Of a stretch of 64,000 nucleotides of DNA, positions 27,261-35,595 are shown in pieces; the first letter of the stretch is position 1; each line of letters begins with the position of its first letter. The stretch is from positions 189,695-253,694 of the forward strand of contig JAHYZV010000002.1 of the NCBI GenBank assembly GCA_019424245.1. The letters run 5' to 3'. Made by a program: the position numbers and the translations under genes. The notes under the pieces are model-generated. The model ran no database searches, was not told the origin of the DNA, and worked only from the letters and a program-made list of their open reading frames with translations. Source of the DNA: Clostridiales bacterium. GTDB taxonomy: Bacteria; Bacillota; Clostridia; Lachnospirales; Lachnospiraceae.

Positions 27261-28034
27261 TTATAGCTCTGATATGCTTACCATCTTGCCTAGCATCTCA
27301 TCAACTGCATTAACTATCTTCTGATTACTCTCATATTCTCTGGCTATGTTAATCATGTCTACCATCTCTGTAACTACGTTAATATTAGATGCTTCAATAT
27401 ATCCCTGATTAACCACGGCATCAGAATCCTTTGTAACAGCTCCATCAACCGCTCTGTAAAGATTCTCACCGTACGCCTCTATATAATCATAGTCTTCAAA
27501 ATCAACTATTCCAAATGTATCTACATACTGTCCATCTGCGTATATAGCACCTGTTGAATCAACAGATAACTGCGATGCATCTGTAGGAAGTAGTATTGGG
27601 TCTCCACTTTCACCTAATACATAATCACCATCCTTGGTAACCAGATAACCTTCCTGATTCATCTGGAAAGATCCATCCCTGGTATAAAGTGTTGATGTTT
27701 CACCTGCTTTGTTAGTAAATGATATTGAGAAGAATCCCTTACCAGAAAGTGCAAAATCATAATTACTGTCAGTGTTTCTAAGTGAGCCCTGATCCCAGCT
27801 TCTATATGTTTCACCTATCTTTGCTCCAAGACTCATACTACCTATATTCTGGTTCATATATCCAACTGTAGCATCTTTTATCTTTATTCCATATACTGAA
27901 TCAAAGCTTTGTGTTGTTACACCTTCTTTTTTAAAACCTGTTGTTGTAGCATTTGCAAGATTGTTTGATACTACATCAAGTCTCTTCTGCTGATTCACTA
28001 ATCCTGTATAAGCAGTGTATAAACCTCTTACCAT
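27261..28034 (-). CDS. flgF: Flagellar rod protein FlgF/FlhO-like
   Basis: A 257-residue flagellar basal-body protein related to FlgF/FlgG. It begins MVRGLYTAYTGLVNQQKRLD with VVSNNLANATTTGFK and ends NINVVTEMVDMINIAREYESNQK. The start is the ATG at 28034, with AGAGGTCAGGT directly upstream; the longer frame is not supported by a ribosome-binding site. It lies between mreB and flgG in one operon. Whether it is the FlgF or FlhO equivalent cannot be settled from one window. Confidence 0.9.
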   Translation of the reverse strand: MVRGLYTAYTGLVNQQKRLDVVSNNLANATTTGFKKEGVTTQSFDSVYGIKIKDATVGYMNQNIGSMSLGAKIGETYRSWDQGSLRNTDSNYDFALSGKGFFSISFTNKAGETSTLYTRDGSFQMNQEGYLVTKDGDYVLGESGDPILLPTDASQLSVDSTGAIYADGQYVDTFGIVDFEDYDYIEAYGENLYRAVDGAVTKDSDAVVNQGYIEASNINVVTEMVDMINIAREYESNQKIVNAVDEMLGKMVSISEL

Positions 28035-28123
28035 ACCTGACCTCTTTTCCTGCGAATTTATGTTAACAGCTATTTTATATGTTATAACAGATATCATAAC
28101 ATATATACTGTTAACATAAGCTT

Positions 28124-29116
28124 CTAATCTTCTCTGTAACCTGAAAGGAATTCTATAAACTTACCTGTTCCTATAGCAACTGCTGTCATAGGATCCTCTG
28201 CTGTCATAGTATTAATTCCTGTTTTTGACTCTATAAGATCCTCTAATCCTGAAAGCAGACTTCCTCCACCTGTAAGGACGATTCCTCTGTCTGCAATATC
28301 AGATGCAAGTTCTGGTGGTGTCTTTTCTAACACACTGTGAACTGCTTCTACTATCTGTGAAGTAGCTTCCTTTAAAGCTTCCTCTGTCTCTTCAGAAGTT
28401 ACCTCTACTGTCTTAGGAAGACCTGTAACAAGGTTACGTCCTCTTACATTCATTTTGGCAACTTCTGGTCTTGGATAAGCTGATCCAATCTTTATCTTAA
28501 TATCTTCTGCTGTTCTTTCACCGATAAGAAGATTGTGCTTCTTTCTCATGTATCTTACAAGTGCTTCATCAAAATCATCACCTGCAATCTTGATAGATGT
28601 ACTTACAACTGTACCGCCAAGTGATATAACTGCGATATCTGTAGTGCCACCACCGATATCAACTATCATGTTTCCACAAGGTCTTGAAATATCTATACCA
28701 GCTCCGATAGCTGCTGCTATAGGCTCTTCAATAATAGCAACCTCTCTTGCACCTGCCTGAAGAGTTGCATCCTCAACTGCCTTCTTCTCTACTTCTGTAA
28801 CACCAGAAGGTACACATACACTTATTCTAGGCTTCTTAAGCATTCTTCTGCCGATAGCCTTCTGGATAAAGTACTTAAGCATCTTTTCTGTAACTGTATA
28901 ATCTGAAATAACACCCTGACGAAGTGGTCTTACCGCTACAATGTTTCCTGGTGTTCTACCAAGCATCAGACGTGCTTCCTCGCCAATAGCCTTAATCTTG
29001 TTAGTATCTCTGTCAAATGCGACAACTGAAGGCTCCTTTAAAACTACGCCTTTTCCCTTTATATATACAAGAATACTTGCAGTACCAAGATCGATTCCAA
29101 TATCAGTTGATAACAT
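28124..29116 (-). CDS. MreB/Mbl rod-shape-determining protein
   Basis: A 330-residue actin-like ATPase that directs cell-wall elongation from the inner face of the membrane. Phosphate-binding loops are visible: DIGIDLGTASILVYIKGKG at the N-terminus, NMIVDIGGGTTDIAVISLGG in the middle and IVLTGGGSLLSGLEDLI near the end. GGAGG precedes the ATG. The gene heads the flagellar rod operon, the same association as Bacillus mbl, so this may be Mbl rather than MreB. Upstream is a 26-bp tandem-repeat tract. Confidence 0.93.
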   Translation of the reverse strand: MLSTDIGIDLGTASILVYIKGKGVVLKEPSVVAFDRDTNKIKAIGEEARLMLGRTPGNIVAVRPLRQGVISDYTVTEKMLKYFIQKAIGRRMLKKPRISVCVPSGVTEVEKKAVEDATLQAGAREVAIIEEPIAAAIGAGIDISRPCGNMIVDIGGGTTDIAVISLGGTVVSTSIKIAGDDFDEALVRYMRKKHNLLIGERTAEDIKIKIGSAYPRPEVAKMNVRGRNLVTGLPKTVEVTSEETEEALKEATSQIVEAVHSVLEKTPPELASDIADRGIVLTGGGSLLSGLEDLIESKTGINTMTAEDPMTAVAIGTGKFIEFLSGYRED

Positions 29117-29124
29117 TCTGTTTT

Positions 29125-29320
29125 CCTCCTAAAATCCAACTCATTAATCCTACTCAATAATCCAGCTCATTAATCTAACCTGTTAATTAAACTTATTATT
29201 CTTAATTGTTAATCAAGTTTATTAATCTTAATTGTTAACCAAATTTATTAATCTTAATTGTTAACCAAGTTCATATCTGACTCGTTAATCAAGTTCGTTA
29301 ATCAGCTTATTGTTTGTTAT
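29125..29320. repeat. 26-bp AT-rich imperfect tandem repeats
   Basis: Upstream of mreB, units close to ATTAATCTTAATTGTTAACC plus AAATTT recur with a 26-base period (clear starts at 29221 and 29247), with looser copies on both sides. No coding capacity is visible. The stretch 29320-29520 beyond it is AT-rich, with nothing I can identify. Confidence 0.6.
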
Positions 29321-29541
29321 CATTAATTATGTCCAATCTGCATATTTTACATAAACAATACATCTTATAAACATATACAAACATTTTTACTTTATTAATA
29401 TATTAGCAATAAAAAATACATTTCATAGCTAATCAACATTATATACATAAACAGGGAATTTTAAAAGTACTTAATGAGAAAAAATATGATTTTTTTATAA
29501 ATATAGTTGTTTAATTGAATATTAGTTGGTGACGAACGGAC

Positions 29542-29799
29542 GACAAATATAAGCTACAGGCAGTCCTGCACACTATGTTCAATGCCAGAAGCTTTGATTG
29601 GATATTTCTAAGTCTTTCCATGTAAACTATGGTAACTGACGCTACCGCTCAGACGCGCCGTCCATGGCGCGGCTTCGCTGCTTCGTACATCCGTGTACGA
29701 AGCTAGCTGGTTGACTAAGGGAAAGACTAAGAACTATCACAATCAAACTTCAAGTGCATTTCGCATAGTATGCAGGACTGCCTGTAGCTTATATTTGTC
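29542..29799 (+). repeat. Structured inverted-repeat element, subfamily 1, copy 1
   Basis: Terminal inverted repeats 29542-29577 and 29764-29799 (36 bases, one mismatch; ends GACAAATATAAG and CTTATATTTGTC) enclose imperfect arms and internal hairpins: CGCGCC/GGCGCG at 29654-29671, and CTTCGTACA/TGTACGAAG around loop TCCG at about 29690. It has no open reading frame of note. The interior matches subfamily 2 in order and in conserved loops, but the stems differ on both sides. ACGGACGAC flanks the left end as in the other copies. Confidence 0.8.
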
Positions 29800-29847
29800 T
29801 GTGCTACGGCATAATGTAATACTGAATATTCAATTAAATCAAAGTCA

Positions 29848-30108
29848 GACAGCATATATGAGGAAAGCAGGTGCGCATACATCATAAGATGCACTTGAAG
29901 TCCAATTGTGATAGTTCTTAGACTTTTCCTTAACTACCCAGCTATCCACAGACACGGATGTCTGTGGAAGTTCGATATGGGACACGGATGTCCCGTATCG
30001 AACGGTAGCGGAAACTACCATTACGTATATGAAAAGTCTTAGAAATATCCGATTGGAGCTTCTGGCATCGTTGATGTATGCACACCTGCTTTCCTCATAT
30101 ATGCTGTC
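29848..30108 (-). repeat. Structured inverted-repeat element, subfamily 2, copy 2
   Basis: Terminal inverted repeats 29848-29883 and 30073-30108 (36 bases, one mismatch; ends GACAGCATATATGAGG and CCTCATATATGCTGTC). Inside are two hairpins with CGGA loops (CCACAGACA/TGTCTGTGG and CGATATGGGACA/TGTCCCGTATCG) and GGTAG/CTACC. Oriented opposite to copy 1, which lies only 48 bases away. About 96% identical to 55298-55558. Confidence 0.85.
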
Positions 30109-30145
30109 GTCCGTATATTAATAATATGTGCTAAACAACAACATT

Positions 30146-31327
30146 TTAAAGATACTTCTTAAGTATATCAGCCTTATCTGTCTGCTCCCATGGGAGGTTA
30201 AGGTCTGTACGTCCGAAGTGTCCATAGCTTGCTGTCTGCTTATAGATTGGTCTTCTTAAATTAAGCATATTTATAATTCCGTTTGGTCTTAAATCAAAGT
30301 TTTCTCTGATTATTTCAACAATCTTTTCATCGCTTAACTTACCTGTTCCAAATGTATCTACACAGATTGATGTTGGATGTGCAACACCGATCGCATATGA
30401 AAGCTGAATCTCGCATCTGTCTGCGATACCTGCTGCAACTATATTCTTAGCTACATAACGTGCTGCATAAGCTGCTGAACGGTCTACCTTTGTGCAATCC
30501 TTACCAGAAAATGCTCCACCACCATGTCTAGCTGCTCCACCATAAGTATCTACAATAATCTTTCTACCTGTAAGGCCTGAATCTCCGTTAGGACCACCTA
30601 TAACAAAACGGCCTGTTGGGTTAATAAATATCTTAGTATCAGCATCTACCATAGCTGGGTCAACAATTGCATCTATAACGTACTTCTTGATATCTTCATG
30701 AATCTGTTCCTGTGATACTTCTGGTGCATGCTGTGAAGATACAACAATTGCATCAAGACGTATAGGCTTGTTGTTTTCATCATATTCAACTGTTACCTGT
30801 GTCTTGCCATCTGGTCTTAAGTAGCTTAATGTGCCATCCTTACGAACCTTTGTAAGCTGCTTTGAAAGCTTCTGTGCAAGTGCTGCTGAATATGGCATAT
30901 ATTCTTCTGTTTCATTTGTAGCATAACCAAACATCATACCCTGGTCGCCAGCTCCAAGGTCTTCATCATCCTTATCAACACCTTCCTTTGCTTCAAGAGC
31001 CTTATCAACTCCCATAGCTATATCTGCGGACTGCTTATCAAGTGCAACCATAACTGCACATGTGTTACCATCAAAGCCCTTTTCTGAGCTGTCATAACCT
31101 ATCTCTACAACTGTATCACGTACAATTTGTGGGATATCTATAGAAGCCTTAGTTGTGATTTCACCCATAACCATAACAAAACCTGTATTAGTAAGTGTTT
31201 CACATGCCACTCTTGAATATGGATCCTGCTCATAAAGTGCATCAAGCACTGCATCTGATATCTGATCACAGATTTTATCTGGATGTCCTTCTGTTACTGA
31301 CTCTGATGTAAATAATCTTTTTTCCAT
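30146..31327 (-). CDS. metK: S-adenosylmethionine synthetase
   Basis: A 393-residue cytoplasmic enzyme that makes SAM from methionine and ATP. Signatures are GHPDKICDQISDAVLD near the N-terminus, GAGDQGMMFGYA near residue 125 and GGGAFSGKDCTKVDRSAAY near 275. Length matches the family. It is preceded by a SAM-I riboswitch with a terminator about 200-360 bases upstream, so SAM should shut off its own synthesis. The nearby structured repeats lie just beyond its stop codon. Confidence 0.96.
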   Translation of the reverse strand: MEKRLFTSESVTEGHPDKICDQISDAVLDALYEQDPYSRVACETLTNTGFVMVMGEITTKASIDIPQIVRDTVVEIGYDSSEKGFDGNTCAVMVALDKQSADIAMGVDKALEAKEGVDKDDEDLGAGDQGMMFGYATNETEEYMPYSAALAQKLSKQLTKVRKDGTLSYLRPDGKTQVTVEYDENNKPIRLDAIVVSSQHAPEVSQEQIHEDIKKYVIDAIVDPAMVDADTKIFINPTGRFVIGGPNGDSGLTGRKIIVDTYGGAARHGGGAFSGKDCTKVDRSAAYAARYVAKNIVAAGIADRCEIQLSYAIGVAHPTSICVDTFGTGKLSDEKIVEIIRENFDLRPNGIINMLNLRRPIYKQTASYGHFGRTDLNLPWEQTDKADILKKYL

Positions 31328-31532
31328 CGTACTAATCTTTCTCCTTCTAAAATAAACTTCCTTGTTATTAAGTATCTCCGATTATGCCTTGTACAGCCTG
31401 GCTTAAAGCATAATTCGACATGCTTATATCCTAATTTCGTATGGATGCATACTTATACTTTAAATTGTATGTCTTTAAATTGTACGTCCATTTTTACATA
31501 CATAACATACATATCTGATATATCTATGCATA

Positions 31533-31556
31533 GAAAAAGGTCCCTTAAAGGGACCC
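31533..31556 (-). terminator. Riboswitch expression-platform terminator
   Basis: GGGTCCC/GGGACC arms (31539-31556) followed on the minus strand by five U. It lies directly downstream of the SAM-I aptamer and about 205 bases before the metK start, the usual attenuator position for a SAM-off switch. Confidence 0.85.
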
Positions 31557-31571
31557 GAAATCTGCTTCGAA

Positions 31572-31686
31572 ATCCTCTCATTGTTCGAATAATCTCGCTC
31601 AGGTTGGCACCTTCCTTATGCTGTTCAAATGCAAGGGGTTGCCGGGCTTCTCAGATCCTATGTATCTCCACCGCTCTAAATAAGGG
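31572..31686 (-). promoter_or_regulatory. SAM-I (S-box) riboswitch upstream of metK
   Basis: On the minus strand the conserved core is easily read: CTTATTTAGAGCGGTGGAG (P1 and start of P2), GAAGCCCGGCAACC (+ strand 31637-31650 region), AAGGTGCCAACCTGAGCGAG (around 31602-31613), and GAACAATGAGAG closing P1. These are the hallmark internal loops of class I SAM aptamers. A terminator follows immediately, so binding of SAM should end transcription before metK. Confidence 0.93.
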
Positions 31687-31885
31687 ATATAATCATATAT
31701 TTAATTATGATCACATAATGCTGCACGCACCATCTGTAATCCATAAAAATATTACACAATATATTGTTACACGTCAAGTATAATTGACTTTTTAAACTAT
31801 TAAATTTATAATTATTTCATATTTAAATGTAGGGTTCATAAAGTATTTTGTGCTCATATATGAGCGGATTCAAAGTCTTTCCCCA

Positions 31886-31982
31886 ACTATGAGTGAACTC
31901 ATATAAATTCAGACCGGATTTAGCAGATATTCGTTATTTTTTATCTAAACTGACTATGAGTGAACTCATGTAAATTCAGACC
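31886..31982 (+). repeat. 30-bp direct repeat with internal palindrome upstream of the HD-GYP gene
   Basis: Bases 31886-31915 recur at 31953-31982 with one mismatch, 67 bases apart (about six helical turns). Each copy contains the palindrome ATGAGTGAACTCAT and ends in TTCAGACC. The pair lies 70-170 bases before the HD-GYP start and could be two operator sites or leader hairpins. The remaining spacer from 31690 to 31880 is AT-rich, with no clear gene. Confidence 0.55.
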
Positions 31983-32053
31983 TTTTGACCCTGATATCAT
32001 ATGATATATACAAACAGTTCTATTACATTTGAAATTTAAGGAGAATGTTATAT

Positions 32054-33163
32054 ATGAATGACAATACTATATTTATATTTGATGCACACGCCGGAATGAA
32101 GCTTTCACGTGATATTATATTAAGCGATGGCTCTCTGCTTGCACCTAAAGATACTGTTCTTACGCCTTCGCTTATCGCTAAAATTTCAAGTCTGCACGTC
32201 CTTGAAATAAACATTTATAATGAGGATGAAGACTCTGCATCACAGGCTGAAAGAAATGCTGCTTTAGCCAGAACTGATGCTGACAATATCAACTATTATG
32301 AGCGTGTCCGTAACTCTGATGAATTCAAGCATTTTGAATCAGAATATAATGTTAATGTAGATTCCGTAAAAGATAATCTCAACTCATTCCTTACTGCCGA
32401 AAACAATATAGACACAGACACCATGGTATCTGAAACTATAAATATTCTGTCTGAAGCGCGTAATTCGCTTCAGATGTTTGATATGCTGCATGCCATGCGA
32501 AACAAGGATGACATTACTTTCGTTCATTCTGTCAATGTTGCACTTATCGCATCTATTATAGGCAAATGGCTCAACTTTAATGATGAACAGATTAAAACAC
32601 TTACTCTTGCAGGTCTCTTACATGATATTGGCAAGCTGCTTGTACCTGATAATATACTAAATAAACCAGGTACATTGACTGACAATGAATATGAGATAAT
32701 GAAGCATCATGTTAATCTTGGATACGAACAGATAAAAGACAAAAAGCTTCCTCTCCCTGTTAAAGAAGCTATACTGCTGCATCATGAAAAATGTGACGGA
32801 AGCGGATATCCATTTGGTCTTAAAAGCCCTGATATCCCAGCTGTTGCCAAGATTATCACTATCGCAGATGTATATGATGCCATGACTGCATCACGTATAT
32901 ATCGTGCACCTATATGTCCTTTTGAAGTTGTTAAAATGATGTATCAGGATGCATTTACCAAGTTTGATCCTATATATGCTATTCCATTTCTTAAAAATGT
33001 AGTTGCTTCATACATTGGAACAAACGTAAAGCTTTCAGATGGACGTACTGGAAAGGTAGTTCTTATAAATGACAACGCTCTTGACAAACCTATCGTACAG
33101 TGTGGAAATGATTATGTAAATCTTTCTAAAAACAGCGGATTAAGTATTGTTTCGCTGATGTAA
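32054..33163 (+). CDS. HD-GYP domain phosphodiesterase-like protein
   Basis: A 369-residue protein. The N-terminal 120 residues are a variable region. Residues about 150-320 are an HD-GYP domain with HSVNVALIASIIG, the HDIGK metal-binding pair, a KHHVNLGYEQI helix and HHEKCDGSGYP, the GYP-type motif. HD-GYP enzymes hydrolyse cyclic di-GMP, but activity here is inferred only. The start is the ATG at 32054 with GGAG ten bases upstream; the earlier ATG at 32045 is too close to the site. Cyclic di-GMP signalling would fit with the flagellar genes nearby. Confidence 0.88.
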   Translation: MNDNTIFIFDAHAGMKLSRDIILSDGSLLAPKDTVLTPSLIAKISSLHVLEINIYNEDEDSASQAERNAALARTDADNINYYERVRNSDEFKHFESEYNVNVDSVKDNLNSFLTAENNIDTDTMVSETINILSEARNSLQMFDMLHAMRNKDDITFVHSVNVALIASIIGKWLNFNDEQIKTLTLAGLLHDIGKLLVPDNILNKPGTLTDNEYEIMKHHVNLGYEQIKDKKLPLPVKEAILLHHEKCDGSGYPFGLKSPDIPAVAKIITIADVYDAMTASRIYRAPICPFEVVKMMYQDAFTKFDPIYAIPFLKNVVASYIGTNVKLSDGRTGKVVLINDNALDKPIVQCGNDYVNLSKNSGLSIVSLM

Positions 33164-33171
33164 TTATATTA

Positions 33172-33250
33172 TACAGGTGTCAGCAGGTCCAATACGGCTG
33201 CATTAGTGCAAATGGGAATTGTGGACCTGTTGACACGCAAAATACTGAAG
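33172..33250 (+). terminator. Probable terminator after the HD-GYP gene
   Basis: GTGTCAGCAGGTCCA (from about 33177) pairs with TGGACCTGTTGACAC (to about 33236), with one G-U pair, over a 30-base loop. It is followed by AAAATACTG rather than a clean U tract, so the call is moderate. It also lies downstream of the convergent enolase gene. Confidence 0.5.
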
Positions 33251-33328
33251 TTTCTTATTATTGTTTCTTGATGTATTGTTAATTTTTACTTTGTTTTTAT
33301 TAATTCTTGGTGTGTTCTTAATCTTACT

Positions 33329-34954
33329 TTATTTCTCAGTTTTTATATTAAATGCCTTTATCCCCGGATACACTGCGGAACTTCCAAGCTCATCCTCTAT
33401 ACGCAGTAATCTGTTATATTTTGCTATTCTCTCACCTCTTGATGGTGCCCCGGTTTTTATCTGTCCCATATTCAAAGCAACCGCCATGTCCGCAATCGTC
33501 GTATCTTCTGTTTCACCTGAACGATGGCTTGATATAGCAGTATATCCAGCTTTATGCGCCATCTTAACTGCCTCTATTGTTTCTGACAACGTTCCTATCT
33601 GATTGAATTTTATAAGAATTGAATTCGCACAGCCTGAAGCTATACCTTTTTTTAATCTTTCTGTATTAGTAACAAATAAATCATCACCCACAAGCTGTAC
33701 ACGATTGCCCAGTTTATCAGTTATATCTCTCCATCCGTCCCAATCTTCTTCGTTAAGTGGGTCTTCTATTGATATTACTGGGAATTTGTCGATAATTTTA
33801 GAGTAATAATCGACAAGTTGTTTGCTATCCCGCTTAATTGCAAGCATTTCATTGTTTGTATCAAGTAAATCATAAGTCATTTTTTGTTGTTTCATGTCTA
33901 CATTTTCATGAACTTTTGATTGTCTTGTTGCATATTCTCTTGGGAACTCATACAATCCGCTTTCAGTATTGTATAATTCGGAAGCTGCGGCATCCATCGC
34001 GAAATAAATATCTTCGCCTGGCTTATATCCTGCTGTAATCACCGCCTCCATAAGAAGTTCAAACACTTCAAATGCATCAGCCACATCTGGTGCAAAACCT
34101 CCCTCATCACCAACAGTAACTGCGAATCCTTTCTTAGTAAGTATTTCCTTTAAAGAATGAAACACCTCTGTTCCCATACGAAGTGCCTCTCGAAAACTTG
34201 ATGCACCCGCCGGAACTATCATATACTCCTGAAAATCACTTCCAACTGCGTGCCTACCCCCATTTATAATATTCATCATAGGAACTGGAAGTGTCGTAGC
34301 CACATTTCCACCTATAAACCTGTATAATGGCATATGAAATGATGCCGCCGCTGCCCTGGCGCATGCTATTGATACTGCAAGAATTGAATTCGCACCTAAT
34401 CTGGACTTATCTTTAGTTCCATCTTCTTTTATCATAGCTTTATCTATTGCATATACATTAGATGCATCCATTGCAAGTACTGTATTGTTAAGTTCAACAT
34501 TTATATGTTTTACAGCCTTAAGCATACCTTTTCCAAAATATCTTTTCTGATCCATATCTCTTAGTTCAACAGCCTCAAAAGCACCTGTTGATGCTCCACT
34601 TGGAACCATACCATGTCCAACAGTTCCATCGTTAAGCAAAACCTGCGCCTCTACTGTGGGATTGCCTCTTGAGTCCAGTATTTCCCTTCCAATAACCTTC
34701 TTTATTTCAAGCTTTCTATGTCTATGCCCCATCATCTTCAAGGTACTATTGTTAACTTCATCTGGTGGAATATGGGGATTATCAAGACAGCCTGCTTCTA
34801 TCCCATCACTGCACTCATAAGCTTCAGGTGAACAATATCTTTCTGCCATAGGCTCATTCATAGGAACACCACCGGCAAAGTCAGATTGTGTGTATACTGT
34901 ACTGCTCTGCTGGCTATCCTTATTATCAGAATTTCTTGTTAAATCAGATTGCAT
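33329..34954 (-). CDS. eno: Enolase with an unusual 80-residue N-terminal extension
   Basis: A 541-residue protein whose residues 82 to the end match enolase (2-phosphoglycerate to phosphoenolpyruvate). Present are EILDSRGNPTVEA, VGDEGGFAPDV, MDAAASELY, VISIEDPLNEEDW, LVGDDLFVTN, ILIKFNQIGTLSETIEA, SSHRSGETEDT and GAPSRGERIAKYNRLLRIE, so metal and catalytic positions appear intact, although several motifs are slightly divergent (NGGRHAVGSDFQEY, LIKFNQIG). Enolases are normally about 430 residues. The extension (residues 1-80) is Ser/Asn/Glu-rich and looks disordered. The long start is real: a perfect AGGAGG lies before it, and no site precedes the internal ATGs. It could be a paralogue beside a standard enolase elsewhere. 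Confidence 0.88.
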   Translation of the reverse strand: MQSDLTRNSDNKDSQQSSTVYTQSDFAGGVPMNEPMAERYCSPEAYECSDGIEAGCLDNPHIPPDEVNNSTLKMMGHRHRKLEIKKVIGREILDSRGNPTVEAQVLLNDGTVGHGMVPSGASTGAFEAVELRDMDQKRYFGKGMLKAVKHINVELNNTVLAMDASNVYAIDKAMIKEDGTKDKSRLGANSILAVSIACARAAAASFHMPLYRFIGGNVATTLPVPMMNIINGGRHAVGSDFQEYMIVPAGASSFREALRMGTEVFHSLKEILTKKGFAVTVGDEGGFAPDVADAFEVFELLMEAVITAGYKPGEDIYFAMDAAASELYNTESGLYEFPREYATRQSKVHENVDMKQQKMTYDLLDTNNEMLAIKRDSKQLVDYYSKIIDKFPVISIEDPLNEEDWDGWRDITDKLGNRVQLVGDDLFVTNTERLKKGIASGCANSILIKFNQIGTLSETIEAVKMAHKAGYTAISSHRSGETEDTTIADMAVALNMGQIKTGAPSRGERIAKYNRLLRIEDELGSSAVYPGIKAFNIKTEK

Positions 34955-34979
34955 TAGTGTATTCCTCCTGTCAATTATT

Positions 34980-35177
34980 TGCTTTATATGGTCACTGCTT
35001 TTATACAGCTTCTGCTTTATATAACCACTGCTTTTATATTACTTCTGCTTTATATAATCACTGCTTTTATATTGCTTCTGTTTTATATAATCACTGCTTT
35101 TATATTACTTCTGCTTTATATAATCACTGCTTTTATATTGCTTCTGTTTTATATAATCGCTGCTCATATATTATATA
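34980..35177. repeat. Six tandem 33-bp repeats upstream of the enolase gene
   Basis: Six head-to-tail units of 33 bases (each starting TGCTTTATATAATCACTGC or a close variant) fill the 198 bases just upstream of the enolase ribosome-binding site. Each contains TATAAT on the plus strand and TATATAAA on the minus strand. There are no spacers between units, so it is not a CRISPR. It may be a tandem regulator-binding or promoter array or simply a slippage repeat. Confidence 0.8.
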
Positions 35178-35254
35178 ATTGACGGAATTGTTGAAAATAT
35201 TCTTGTAATGCCTGAATATACTTTAGTTTAGATTTGCTTTGTTCTTCATTATCT

Positions 35255-35509
35255 TTAATTTTTATGATGTGCATACTTTTCTCTTGTTGCCATTCCTCCA
35301 CGTATATGCCGCTCTTGTTTGTTGACATCAAGCACTTTCCTCACTTTCGCAGCAAGTGCAGGATTAATCTCTAAAAGTCTTGTTGTTACATCCTTATGTG
35401 CTGTGCTTTTACTTACTCCAAACTGTTTTGCCGCCTTTCTGACTGTAGTATTGTTATCTATTATGTAATTAGCAATATCTATTACCCTTTCTTCAATATA
35501 AGTTTTCAA
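35255..35509 (-). CDS. spoIIID: Sporulation regulator SpoIIID
   Basis: An 84-residue DNA-binding protein. YIEERVIDIANYIIDNNTTV then KAAKQFGVSKSTAHKDV forms the helix-turn-helix, and RHIRGGMATREKY is the conserved C-terminal basic motif of SpoIIID. In spore-formers it tunes mother-cell gene expression under sigma-E. The start is taken as TTG at 35507-35509, with GGGG nine bases upstream; an ATG six codons earlier has no clear site. The ribosome-binding site lies in the arm of a terminator-like hairpin (35519-35552). The gene is far from mreB here, unlike in Bacillus. Confidence 0.88.
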   Translation of the reverse strand: MKTYIEERVIDIANYIIDNNTTVRKAAKQFGVSKSTAHKDVTTRLLEINPALAAKVRKVLDVNKQERHIRGGMATREKYAHHKN

Positions 35510-35552
35510 AAATAAAAACCCCTGCATATCTGTTTGTACAGTTTATGCAGGG
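35510..35552 (-). terminator. Terminator hairpin overlapping the spoIIID initiation region
   Basis: CCCTGCATA (minus strand 35552-35544) pairs with TATGCAGGG (down to 35519), with CTGT/ACAG inside, followed by TTTTTATTT. It would end transcripts from the phosphatase gene, yet it contains the GGGG that serves spoIIID translation, so it can hide that site or stop read-through. Confidence 0.65.
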
Positions 35553-35595
35553 ATTATAAAAATATTCTGTTTTGTTATTTTAGTTATTTTATTTG

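Noticed and set aside
29693..29887. Possible small gene inside the structured inverted-repeat region
   Set aside because: It spans two repeat elements, has no ribosome-binding site, and the same sequence in other copies is not kept open.
34980..35177. Six regular 33-bp repeats, possible CRISPR array
   Set aside because: The units are contiguous with no unique spacers and no cas genes nearby; it is a plain tandem repeat.
34888..35178. Open frame encoding a repetitive Tyr/Phe-rich peptide on the plus strand
   Set aside because: It is only a translation of the 33-bp repeats, running antisense across the enolase start, with no ribosome-binding site.
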